Made by a program: the position numbers and the translations under genes
Origin: Lepus europaeus
Lineage: Eukaryota; Chordata; Mammalia; Lagomorpha; Leporidae
Assembly (NCBI RefSeq): GCF_033115175.1
Contig: NC_084838.1
Location: forward strand, 91,477,968 to 91,541,967
Length of the DNA stretch: 64,000 nucleotides
Reading direction: 5' to 3'
Shown here: piece by piece, positions 8,989 to 20,900 of the stretch
Position numbering within the stretch: position 1 is the stretch's first letter
How the letters are laid out: each line of letters opens with the position of its first letter
The notes under the pieces: model-generated
What the model was told of the DNA's origin: nothing
Database searches by the model: none
Seen by the model: the letters and a program-made list of their open reading frames with translations, nothing else

Positions 8989-11900
8989 CTGGAGACAGAG
9001 GGAGGAGAAGGCTCAGGAACTGCCTGGAAGGGGCCCTGTGTTCCGGCCTGGCCCGGAGCCCTGGGAGCTGGGGCAGGTGGGTGTTGGCACCACCACCCCT
9101 ACCCGCTCTGGCTCGTCCAGAGTGGCGTGTGAACCTTCCATCCTGCCCCGTGTGGGCTGCAGGCGAGGCCGGCACCCCACACCCAGCCGCTCTTCCCAGC
9201 AGGAGAAATCCATGAGAGAAGGGAGGGGGCGCCCGCGGGCTGTGGCCTTGGCAGCCAGGCCCTGTGGGAAGAGACCTGCTCAAGGCCACAGGTGTGACAG
9301 GCCTTCAGAGCCCTCCCCCTCCTGAGAAGTCACCATTTCCTGACCTCTGGGAGCCGCAGGGGCTGCAGAGGGCTGGGGGGGCTCCATCGACCCTCCTTCC
9401 CACAACCCCTGCAAGGTGGGGCCTGACACCGTCCCACGGCAGTGAGGAAACCGAGGAGCGAAGAGGCCAAGGGGCCCCGATGTCCAGAGTTTGGGGTGCT
9501 CTCTCAGCAGCCCTGGCCGGTGGCCGAGGGAAGCAGCCAGGTGGTGTTGGGGGGGGACCCACTCTGCTGGCGGTCTGGGAGGGCCCACTTGCACCCACCT
9601 GGTGGGCAGCAGTAGAGGAGGAGCGCCAGGCCTGCGGCCAGGCCCAAGCCCGCCAGGAAGCTCATGGGTCCTGGGGAGAAACAAGTGTGAACAGGGCCCC
9701 CCTCCTGTGCCAGCCAGCAAGCACCTTGGGGGTCTGTCCACCGAGAGAAAGCCAGGAAAGGAGCCCGACTTGGGATGCAGAAGCCCCAGGCAGAGACGAG
9801 AGAGAGACAGAGACAGAGAGGGGGCAGCGGGGGCGTTACCCCTGTCACTCAGCTCATGGCTCTCGCGGCCCCAGTCGAGCTCTGTGCAATCTGAGTTCTC
9901 TGGAAACAAAATCACAGGGCATGGTTAGTTGTGGGTTGCCAGGGAGCCAGGGGGTCATCCCAACGGGAAGCCCAAGACTGCTGCCACCTCCTGGGGCCAG
10001 GGGGCCCCATCTGGTCCTTGCGTGGACATACACGGCACCAGGCCAGCCAGGCTTGGCAGGGGGAGGCCCCAGAGGCCCCTGGACTTTGGGGTTTTCTCCT
10101 TTGGTCTAGCTCCTGTGCTCAGGGAGCTATGGGTAGGGGGAGGGGAGAGCGTCATTCCTGGGGGTGTGGGCACAGGGCACTGTGCACGGACCAAACTTCA
10201 CTGTTGAGGGCCCAACTGCTGACAGCGTGGGGGCTGCCTCCCCAGGTACAGCTCAGCAGGGCTCCTCCGCCCCACACCCCCTGTGGGGCCTCTCCTGCAG
10301 GCTAACCTGCTGCATAGGCCTGGGGGCCAGCTGGGGGGCCAAGGTGCTTTGCCTCCCTCCAGCAGGGCCATGGCTTGGCCCCAGGTGTGCTTTGGAAGAC
10401 CCCATGGAGCAAGGTCTGGGGAGGCCTCTTTGGGGTCCTCTTAGTGGCGTGACTGGAGGCACCTATGGCTCTAGCCCCTCCTCCAGGAACCTGAGCACAG
10501 CGCCTCTGATCCGGGTCACTCTCCCAGCTTGCTGCGCTCTCCCTGGTGCAGCAGCTCAGAGGATCGCAGACCCTTGGGACCCACCCTCCTGAGTGGAGCA
10601 CACTGCCTGGGTACAAGGCCCTCCAAACCCAAATGCATGAGCCTGTGGCCTGCCACCATGCCTGGAGCTCCGTGCAGAGCCCACGTGTGCACAGGCTGGC
10701 TATGGTGAACGGTAGGGGTGGTCACTCGGGGCTGCTGTCCTTGATGCATGAAGGGGTTCCCACGAGGGAGTCTGGGAAAGGAAGGTAGGACCAGACATGA
10801 GGATGTCATCTCCTGTGTGGAAACTGACAGGAGACAGAGACAGAGAACAAGACAGAAGAAGAGACGGAGACTCAAGGGAGACGTCTGCATTGCCTGCATG
10901 TGTCTCCCCGGGAAGGCATAGGCTGGTCCCTGGGTGTGGCTCCGAGACGGCCGCCCAGGCCTGGGCGCCTGCACACGCACACACACACACACACGGGTAG
11001 AGAGGACGCCCACATTGCCCAGAGCTGGAGTGCGGCTCGGGGGACAGGGACTTACGCAGAGCCTGGCGGCTGGGCAGGAGGCCATGCAGTGGCTGGGCGT
11101 GGATGTACAGGGCGCGGTAGAACTCCTGGCAGTCTCGCTCGCCGCTGTGCTGCAGGTGGCTCAGGAGGTCGCAGAGCCGCAGGCGCAGGGATGCCTTGGG
11201 GTTCCGGAACTGGGGGAGAGAGAGGGGCACAAGGGGAAATCAGGCTGGTGGGGGGCAGCCATGGGTCAGGGTGGGGTGCTGGGGTCAGACCCCCTAGCCT
11301 TAGCTTCCTCATTGAGAGGCAGCACATCGACTGATCGTCTCCACTCCCTGTGGGGTGGGAAGCTGAGGCCTGGAGAGACCATAAAGCATGCCACTTAGCG
11401 TGGTGTTCTGTGTGTCCTGGGCAGGTTGCGTCACCCCTCTGAGAACTGGCTTATTCATTTGTAAAACAATAATAACGAACCTGTGTGATAGGACTGTTAT
11501 AGAGAATTAATGAGGTGATGGCACAATAGGATAGCTTCTACTATTTTTCTGCCTATACAAACATGATTCAAGTATTTAAAAGTAAGTTGGGAAAAGACCA
11601 GGCTCTTCTGGTGTGTTTGATGGACAAATGTGTGGTTCTGAAGGTCAGGTGGCACTCAGCCTTGACCTTGTGGACCAGTAGACTGGCTGGTGCTGCCCCC
11701 TGGTGGCAGTGTGCCATTCTACATGGCTACGGGGAACTGGAACTAGACGGCAATAGCACAGAAGCTCTTAAGGCAGGTGCAGTGAGGAACCGGGTGTGTG
11801 CATGAATTGCTTCCTCTTTGTTCCTATAAACATCTGAAACTTTTCAAAACTAAAAAAATGCAAACATATTAGACTTTTAATTTTGTGACTGACAGGGAAC

Positions 11901-14900
11901 AAGAGGCCGGAGGTGGTGGCATGAGCCAAAGTGAGCCAGGGGCTGGTGGGACAGGCAGGGCCTGCCCAAAGCTCTTATCCGTGTCCTGAAACTTGAGGCC
12001 CTCAAGGTTCCCCAACACTGGAAGGCCCAGGAACTGCCAGTGTGGCACATAGAGGCTGGGGCTGTGAGACGCCCTGCACCTTCCCACGTAACGGGACAGG
12101 CTCAGGGTGCAGCCTGTAGCCTGACCTCCTTGCCCTGAGAGCCATGCAGGCAACTGCACAGCAGGCAGTAGGGGCCTCCTCTGTAAAGTGGGGCAGTGAC
12201 CGCAGCAACTCACAGCGCCCTCTGTTGGGGAGGACCCGCAACTGCCGTTCACTCGCTCACCTGTCCTCACCATAGCCTGCACACAGGGCTCCTAGGCCTG
12301 TGACACACGTCGGGACACTGAGCCTCTCTCAGCATGGCTTCCAGGTCAGGGTGAGACAGGGTCAGCACCTGCCCACCTGGAGCCGCCTGTCCGCCTGTCC
12401 GCCTGTCCGCACAGCCGGCACCATTCTCCAGCCACAAATTTTAAATACAACCAGAAGCCTAAGGAGAGCCCAGCAAGATGCCCAAAGAGCAGTAAAGGAA
12501 TGTTGTACCCCAAGCTCCCTGCTCCCCCCAGTCTCTAGAAGTACAAGCCTCGCCTCTACTGCTGCACTGTGCAGAATACGTGGAGGCAGCCTTGCTGCCA
12601 CATTCGTGCACCCCGATTCCCGATGGGGAGCTCCACGTGAAGCTGCCTTCATAAACTCTGCCTCCCACGGAGCTTCCTTCTTTTCCTGGTCTCACGACTC
12701 CGTCCTGCGCTTCTTCCACCACCAGACACGCATGGAGAAATGAAGACGAAGTGGAAGCGGTGTTCTTCAGGCCAGGTCTGATGCTGTGCAGCAAGGCCCA
12801 GGCCCCAGCTTCCCCTCCGCTCCCCTCCAGGTCTTGTACTGCTGTGTGGTGTGTGTGCCAGGTGCTGTCACGTGTGGTTTCCTGCAGCCTTCCCACAACT
12901 CAGCTAGGGGCCCACAAGCCCGGTGATCCGTGAAGAGACTGGGTGCAGAGAAGCTGACGTTCTGGGCTTGTTTTGGGTCCCCCCAAACAGGCGGTTCCAA
13001 GCTCGGGCAGCCCTCGTGCCTAGGGCCAGGTGTGTCACCTTCAGCGCCATCCCCTGAGAGGCACCCCAGGCACCCCCCCTCACCTCCTCAGCACCTTTTC
13101 CGCCTGCTTGTCGGTGAGGATCTGTGGGTAGTAGCGGTTCAGCTGCAGGATGATCCTGTCTACCTGCTGCTCGCTCAGGCGCCCATGGCCTGTCAGGAAG
13201 GGTGTGTCCTGCACCAGGCGGTCGCAGTAGGTCTGATCTGGAACACACGTGGGAGCAGAGCGTGAGCCACACCTGTGGTGGCCTCTCCAGAGGATGCACC
13301 CAGGGGATCACAGACAACCCAGCCCACACAGGGGTGCGGCACACAGCGAGAACTGTTCCCACCCGAAGGCAGAAGTGTGCAGGTGCAGCGGGAAGCCCCT
13401 CCTCCGGCCCCTCAGCAATGCCCAAGAGCGTATCACAGAAAATAAACTCAGAGGGGCAGAGCATCTGCTTTCCCCGGGGCTGCCCATAGGGCCATCTGGA
13501 AATGGCTAGGGCCTCGGGAGTCCTCTGTAGCTCCCACAGCCACAGCCACAGAGAGGCCGGGCTCAGGGGCCCGTGCTGGCATCTCAGGGGACACAGCACG
13601 TCAGTGGGGCTGCCAGTGCTCCCAGGAACAGCAAATCAGAGAGGCTTTCTCAGGAACGGAAATGTGTATGTGTGTGTGTGTGTGTGTGTTTTCTGTTTTT
13701 TCAGAATCACATGAAGGCATCATCAGTGCATCTTCTTTCCCATTACGATTGTTCCTTAGAAGGATGTGTCTTAAGAGCAGATGTGGGTGGGGGAAACACA
13801 AGATCCAACAGGTGCACTGCCTCCCATTTATGGCTCATGTACACAGGGCTGATGGGGGGCACATTATAGGAGCACGATTTTTGTATGTGATTAAGGTTAG
13901 GTTGGTATCAATTCAAATTAGAGTGTTATTATTTTAGGATACTGTATGCATCTTCATGCTAACCACAGGAAAATATCTATAGAATATATACGCCAAAAGA
14001 TGTCACTACAAAAAAAAAAAAATCAGTCACCATTTGGGATGCCCACATCCCATCCTGGAGTGCCTAGTTCAAGTCCTGACCACTCTGCTTCTGATCTAGC
14101 TTCCTGTTAATAGACACCTTGGGGAGCAGCAGGTGATGGCTCAAGTGCCTGGGTCCCTACCACCTACATGGAAGATGCTCCTGGCTTCAGCCTGGCTCAG
14201 CTTTGGCTGTTGTGGACACTTGGGGAGTGAACCAGTGGATGGAAGATTGCCCTCTCCCTTTGTGTCTTGCCTTCTAAATTTAAAAAAAAAAAAAATTAAA
14301 GCAACTAAACACGTAAGGCAGCAGTAATGGAGAAAATGAAGGTCTAAAAAGCTATAGGACATGGGGCCGGCACTGTGGCATAGCAGATGAAGCTGCCACC
14401 TGCAGCACCAGCATCCCATATGGGCACCGGTTTGAGTCCCAGCTGCTCCTCTTCTGATCCAGCTCTCTGCTATGGCCTGGGAAAGCAGTAGAAGATGGCC
14501 CAAGTCCTTGAACCCCTGCACCTGCATTGGAGACCCAGAGGAAGCTCCTGGCTCCTTGCTTCGGATCAGCCCAGCTCAGGCCGTTGTGGCCACCTGGGGA
14601 GTGAGCCAGAGGATGGAAGACCTCCCCACCCCCCCACCCCCGTCTCTCCTTCTCTCTGTGTAACTCTGACTTTCAAATAAATAACACCCCCCCCCCAAAA
14701 AAAAAAAACCTATAGGACATAGAGAAAACAAACAGCAAAATGGAAGAAATAAGTCATTCTTTATCAACAACTATTTTCAATCTAAATAGGTTAAAAGGCA
14801 AAAATTGGCAGAATTGTTTTTTAAAATTGCTTTTTAAGAAAGGACCCAACTATTTACTATATACAAAAGATTCACTTTAGAAAGTGAAAGTCTGGGGGCT

Positions 14901-17900
14901 GGCACTGTGGCACAGTGGGAAAAGCCGCCACCTGCAGTGCTGGCATCCCATATGGGTGCCAGTTCAAGACCCAGTTGCTCCACTTCCTATCCAGTTCTCT
15001 GCTATGGCTTGGGAAAACAGTAGAAGATGGCAGATGCCAGATCTCTCTCTCTCTGCCTCTGCCTTTGTGTAACTCTGCCTTTCAAATAAATAAATAAATA
15101 TTTTTAAAAAAAAGTATAGGGAAAAAATGCTCATACAAACTGTGGCCAAAAGAGAGAGGTGGCTATACTAATATCAAATAGAACATTTAGAAAAAAAAAT
15201 AAACTGCTACAAGTTTTTTTTTTTAAATTACATTGCATAAAAGGGTCAAGTCACCAAGACTATATAATAATTGTAAACACATACACAACAAATATCAGAT
15301 GCCCAAAATACACTAAACAATCACTAACAGCACTGATGGGAGAAACAGACAGCTCTACAATAGAGGGAGACTTCAATACACTAGTTTTAAAAGTAGAACA
15401 ACCAGACAGAAGATTAACAAAGAGGACTTGAACACCATCACAAATCAATTATGCTTTAGACTTGGACTGAATACCCCACCCAACAGCAGAGAACACACAT
15501 TTTTCTCAAATGCATCTGGAGCATCCTCCAGGACAGACCACAGAACAAGTCAGGCCACTAAATGAGGCTCAATATATTTTAAAAGACCTTTTTTTTTTTC
15601 CCTATACCTGTTTTTCATTTTATTTGAAAGGCAGAGAAGGAGAGAGAGATCTTCCATCTGCTGGTTCATACTCCCAAGTGCCCACAACAGCCTGCGATGA
15701 GCTAAGCTAAAGCCAGTAACTAGGAACTCCATCCAGATCTCCCACGTGGGTGGCAGGGACCCAAGTACTTGAGCTATCATCTTTGGCTTCTCAGGGTATC
15801 AGTGAGCTGGCAGCCAGCATCGGAAGTGCAGCCATGACTTGAACTCGGGCACTATGACACGGAATGCTGGCGTCCCAAGCAGTGTCTTAAGCTCTGTACT
15901 AAATGCTCATCCCCAAAGGATTTTCCTAATCACACAGAAAGAAGCTATAAATTCACAAATGTGTGGAAATTAAACAACTGAGGGTCAAAGAAGACATAAC
16001 AGGGAAGTTACAGAATACCTTGAGACAAATGACCACACACACACACACACACATACAACACAGCACAACCTAAGAGATGCAGCGAATGGAAGGCTGAGAT
16101 GGAACATTATAGCTGTAAATGCATACAACTAAGAAAAGACCTCAAATCAATAATTTAAAATTACACCTTAACTAGCAAAAGAAGACCTAATCTAGCAGAA
16201 GGAAAATAATAATAATAATAAAGACTAAAGGAAGGGCAAACTAAACCTAAAGCTAATGGAAGGAAGGAAATAATAAAAACTAAAGATAAATGAAAGGAGA
16301 GAAGACTTACAACAGAGAAAATTAACAAAACCAAAAGTTGACTCTTGGAAAGGAGCAAGAAACTTATAGCGAGACTAAAAAAAAAAAAAAAAGCAGAGAA
16401 GACTCAAATTACTAGTATCAGAAATAGAAGTGAGGGCCGGCGCCGCGGCTCACTAGGCTAATCCTCTGCCTTGCGACGCCGGCACACCGGGTTCTAGTCC
16501 CGGTCGGGGCACTGGATTCTGTCCCGGTTGTCCCTCTTCCAGGCCAGCTCTCTGCTGTGGCCCGGGAGTGCAGTGGAGGATGGCCCAGGTGCTTGGGCCC
16601 TGCACCCCATGGGAGACCAGGAGAAGCACCTGGCTCCTGCCATCGGATCAGCGCGGTGCGCCGGCCGCAGCACGCCAGCCACGGCGGCCATTGGAGGGTG
16701 AACAACGGCAAAAGGAAGACCTTTCTCTCTGTCTCTCTCTCTCTCACTGTCCACTCTGCCTCTCAAAAAAAAAAAAAAAAAAAAAAAGAAATAGAAGTGA
16801 GAACATCACTATAAATGTTATTGAAGTTAAAAGAATTTAAGAGAATCTTATCAATATTTGTATACAACAAATTAAGCAACTTAAATAAAATAGAAAAATT
16901 CCTAAAAAAAAAAAAACCCACAATGTACCAAAATTAAACAATCCAGAAGTAGAAAAATCTCAACAGACCCATAGCTAATGGAGATTATATCGGTACAAAA
17001 TTATCTCAAGAATGAAAGCTTGGGAACATATGGCTTTGCTGATGAATTCCACTAAATATCTGAAGAACCAACATCAGTCCTTCCTAAACTCATAAAATTA
17101 AAAAGGAACATTTCATAAATAAACAAGTAAAATCATACCAAAATGATTACTATGTAAAATGATACCAAATCAGCCAAAGATATTACAAAAACATTAAACT
17201 ACAAACCAATACCCCTTATAAATATCGATGCAAAAATCTTCAACTAAATACTAGCAAACCAAATTCAGCAGCATATGTTTTTGGAGATTTAATTTATTTA
17301 TTTGAAAAGCAGAGAGAGGGAGAGAAGGGAGGGAGAGAGACATAGAGAGAGAGAGATGTCTTCCATCCACTGGTTCACTCCCCAGTGGCCACGATGGCCA
17401 GGGCTGAGTGAGGCTAAAACCAGGAGCCAGGGACTCCCACTGAGCGGGCGGCAGGGGCTCAAGCACCTGGGCCATTTGCTGCTTCTCCAGGTGCATCAGC
17501 AGAGAGCCGGACTGGAGGCACAGCTGCTGGGACCCAAACTGGTGCTGGCACTGCAAGTGGTGGCTTAACCCCCTGCACCACAATGCCGGCCCCACAGAAC
17601 AGTCTTTAAAAAGAACAAAATGGGACCAGCACTGCGGTGTAGCAGATAAAGCTGCTTCTTGCAGGGCCAGCATCCCACATATGGGCACCATTTCAAGACC
17701 TGGCTGCTCCACTTCTGATCCGGCTCCCTGCTAATGTACCTGGGAAAGCAGTAGAGGATGGCCCAAGTGCTTGGGGTTCTGCACCCACGTGGGAGACCTA
17801 GAAGAAGCTCCTGGTCCTCGCTTTGGCCTGACCTAGTCTCTATCATTGTGAAGTGAACCAGTGGATGGTAGATCTCTCTCTGTCCCTCTATCTCTCAGTA

Positions 17901-20900
17901 ACTCTGTCTTTAAAAATAAATCTTTTGGGGTTGACGCTATGGCGTAGTGGGTAAAGCTGCTGCCTGCAGTGCCAGCATCCCATATGGGCGCTGGTTCAAG
18001 TCATGGTAGCTCCACCTCTGATCCAGCTCTCTGCTATGGCCTGGGAAAGCAGTGGAAGATGGCCCAAGTCCTTGGGCCCCTATACCTACGTGGGACCTGG
18101 ATCAGCCCAGCTCTACTGTTGCAGCCATTTGGGGAGCGAACCAGCAGATGGAAGACTTCTCTCTCTCTGTCTCTCCCTTCCTCTTCCTCTCTGTAAACTA
18201 AAACTGTTATTATTTAAAAATAAAGTCTGGGGGTGGGCACTGTGGCTGCTGCTTGTGATACCCACATCCCTTTCTGGAGTGATGGGTTTGAGTCCCAGCT
18301 ACTCCATGCTTCTGAACCAGCCTCCTGCTAATGTGCATGGGAAGCAGCAGATGATGGACCAAGTGCTTGAGCCCCCACCCATCAGGAGAGAGACCCAGAT
18401 GAAGTTCCAGGCTCACGACTTTGTTCTGGACCAGATCTGATTGTTACAAGCATCTGGGGAGTGAACCAGGGGTTGGAAGATCTCTCTTTCTCAGTCACTC
18501 TGCCTTTCAAATAAACAAATAAATATCTTAAAAAAAGATTTTTGGAAAATCTCATTACTGAATTTCAAAGGAAAAATGGGGCTCACAGAAGGCAGATCAA
18601 CCCCTGGGTTGGGCTGGGATTACCCAAGGGCATAGAGGTACTTCCTGGAGGGATGGAAAAGCTCTGTTTTGAATCTGCTGTGCTTATGGAACATTTGTCA
18701 AAACGCACCAAATGCGTGCTAACAATGAGCGCATCAGATGTCAGTACACTCCTCCTCATGACAGCCTTGACTGTGTATAACACAGGGTCACCACATGGGA
18801 CAGGTGAGCCCTCTCTGGCTTTAGCCACAGGCTGGACTCAGGAGGCTGCTCCTCTTCCTCTGTCCCCGCCTTCCCCTGGGCTGTCTCTGGACTTCTGAAC
18901 TCTCCCGCCCCAGGGATCAGACAGCATACCCCTCCCCAGGGGCTCTTGGTGTAGGAGAGGGGGCTGCAGTCCCCTAGTGACCCCACAGACACCTGTCATC
19001 CAGAGAACAATGGGGCTGTCCTGGTTCATGGTCACTGCCTCCCATACCCACATTGAAGCTCTCTGACCACTAATCAGATCATCTGCTTCAGGCCATCACC
19101 ATGGGTACAGAGGGAGCAGCAAGGGGCTGAGCCTCCGACGGCCGATGGGGAAGACAGCCTCGCCAGCAGCCCACCACAGTGCAGTGGTCTCGTACAGGGA
19201 GGCCCTGCACGGGGCTGCACAGCAGGCTCATGGGTAGTTGGGCTCCACCGCCTGCAGCCTCTCTTTTCAGAGTGAAGGTGAATCATCGTCAAGTTCACAG
19301 GGCAAACCCATGTGCCAGCACTCTGTGGGCGCAACCCCCTCCGCTACCCGCTTCTTCCCACCAGCTCTGCAGTGTAAGCTTGACCACCACCCCCAATTTC
19401 AGAGGGGAAACTGAGGCAGAGCGGGGCAGTGAGATACCTGCCCGAGACTGCAGTCAGCTAGTGACAGATCCAAGGTGGGGACCAGCCACAGCAGTGTCGC
19501 AAGCCTCCCCTGCCCTTCTAGCCAACACACTAATTACCACGGTGTAATCGGCTCTCTGCCAGACCAAGAGCTGGACCAAGGTTGTCTGTCCAGCGCTGCC
19601 TCCCCAGCGTCTGCTGTGCCCTGTGCACAGGGCTGGGCACACAGTAGGCATTCACAAAAGGATTCTGGAATAGCTTGAGCCAGGTCCAAGACCGAGGGCT
19701 GCTGGTGGATGGCAGCTGGCACCCTGAGCCGCTAGCCTGGCGGGGCCTCCGCTGCCCACAAGCTGTGAGTCACTGCAGTCCTGAGTCACCCACAGCCCTG
19801 AGTCACCTGGCATGGGCAGTGCAGCCCAGGGCTCTGCACTTCCTGTACAAGTCACTGCAAAGCACAGAACACAAGCAAGGAACCCGCCTCGGTGCCAGGC
19901 CTTAGTGGACAGGCTGAGGGCGGGCTCACTGCACAAACCTGCAGAGCCTTTGCCCAGCCCCACGTGCTCCCTTCTCGCCCACCTGGCGCCAGCAGTATGG
20001 CCCCCGGCGCTGTCACCCCAACATCAACCTCCTCTTCAGCCCGCAAACAAGTCCTCAGCCTGGCCTTTGGGGCCCTGAGGAAGCTGGCCCTACCTGTCCT
20101 CAACCGGCCCCTGAGGTCACCGAGTCTTCCTGGCTGGCAGCCCCTACCCCTGCCACACTGCCAGGAAGCCCCACCCCAGGCCGACAATTACGGGTTCATG
20201 CAGTTCTCACTGTTAATCCCCGCTCGGTCGCTGTCCTGCCGAAGAGGCCTCTCACCGGGGCTGGACACTTCCGCATCAACCTCCCCTCCCAAATCTTTTC
20301 CACAAGCCCCTCCTGGCCCAGCTCCCACCCGTCTGGCGAGGATCACTGGTAACTTGCCGAGCGCCAGCCCTGTGTGCTGCAGGTGTCGGCTTACACAGCT
20401 CGCTGGCAGCCAGAGCCCCCGGTCAATGCACAAGGGGGGGGGGGCACTGACCCCAGGAGACTATGGGTCTGCAGCCTTGCAGGGCTGCCCACCTGACCTT
20501 CCCCAGGCCCGCATTCTATGGGCCTCAGTACAACCTGAACATGAAGGGTTGTGAGCAGTGTGTAGAGGCCCAGCGAGCAGATGGCAGGGAGAAAGGGGAG
20601 GGCACTGTGTCCGAAGTCTGGGCCTTCAGGGCGCCTGCCGGCCGGTGGCCTCTCGGCTGAGGGTCCCTTCCTGCAGAGAGCCTTCTCTGACTGCCAGCTC
20701 CTCCGAGGTGGGCCTGCCTTAGGCTCCGCCCACACCCAGCCCCTGGGCCGGGCCTCCTTGGAGCTGTGTGTGTCCCACGCATCCTGATGAACTTGCTAAG
20801 GGAGCTGGGAAGCAGGGGCCTAGGCATGGGTGCCAGGGCCAGGACTCTCATCCTGGCCCTACCACCAACCAGCCAGGTGCCCAGGGCACTTGTACACACA

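Larger units (their letters stand above)
13690..17275 (+). mobile_element. Old L1M fragment, interrupted by CSINEs
   Basis: Plus-strand pieces at 13690-14024, 14300-14361, 14709-14892, 15114-15587, 15916-16434 and 16787-17275 resemble the start and first half of L1 ORF2. Examples are GTTGGTATCAATTCAAATTA, GGTGGCTATACTAATATCAA and AAAATTAACAAAACCAAAAG. The frame is broken many times. It lies antisense to CARD19 and is inactive. The left boundary is uncertain. Confidence 0.85.

Noticed and set aside
9264-10109. 281-codon plus-strand open frame opposite CARD19 exons 4 and 5
   Set aside because: It is the antisense of CARD19 exons and introns, and its reading is explained by GC content. There is no independent evidence of transcription.
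16435-16530. tRNA-like sequence with a B-box-like GGGTTCTAGTCCC
   Set aside because: It is the tRNA-derived head of a CSINE, followed by the SINE body and poly(A), and repeated dozens of times. It is not a tRNA gene.
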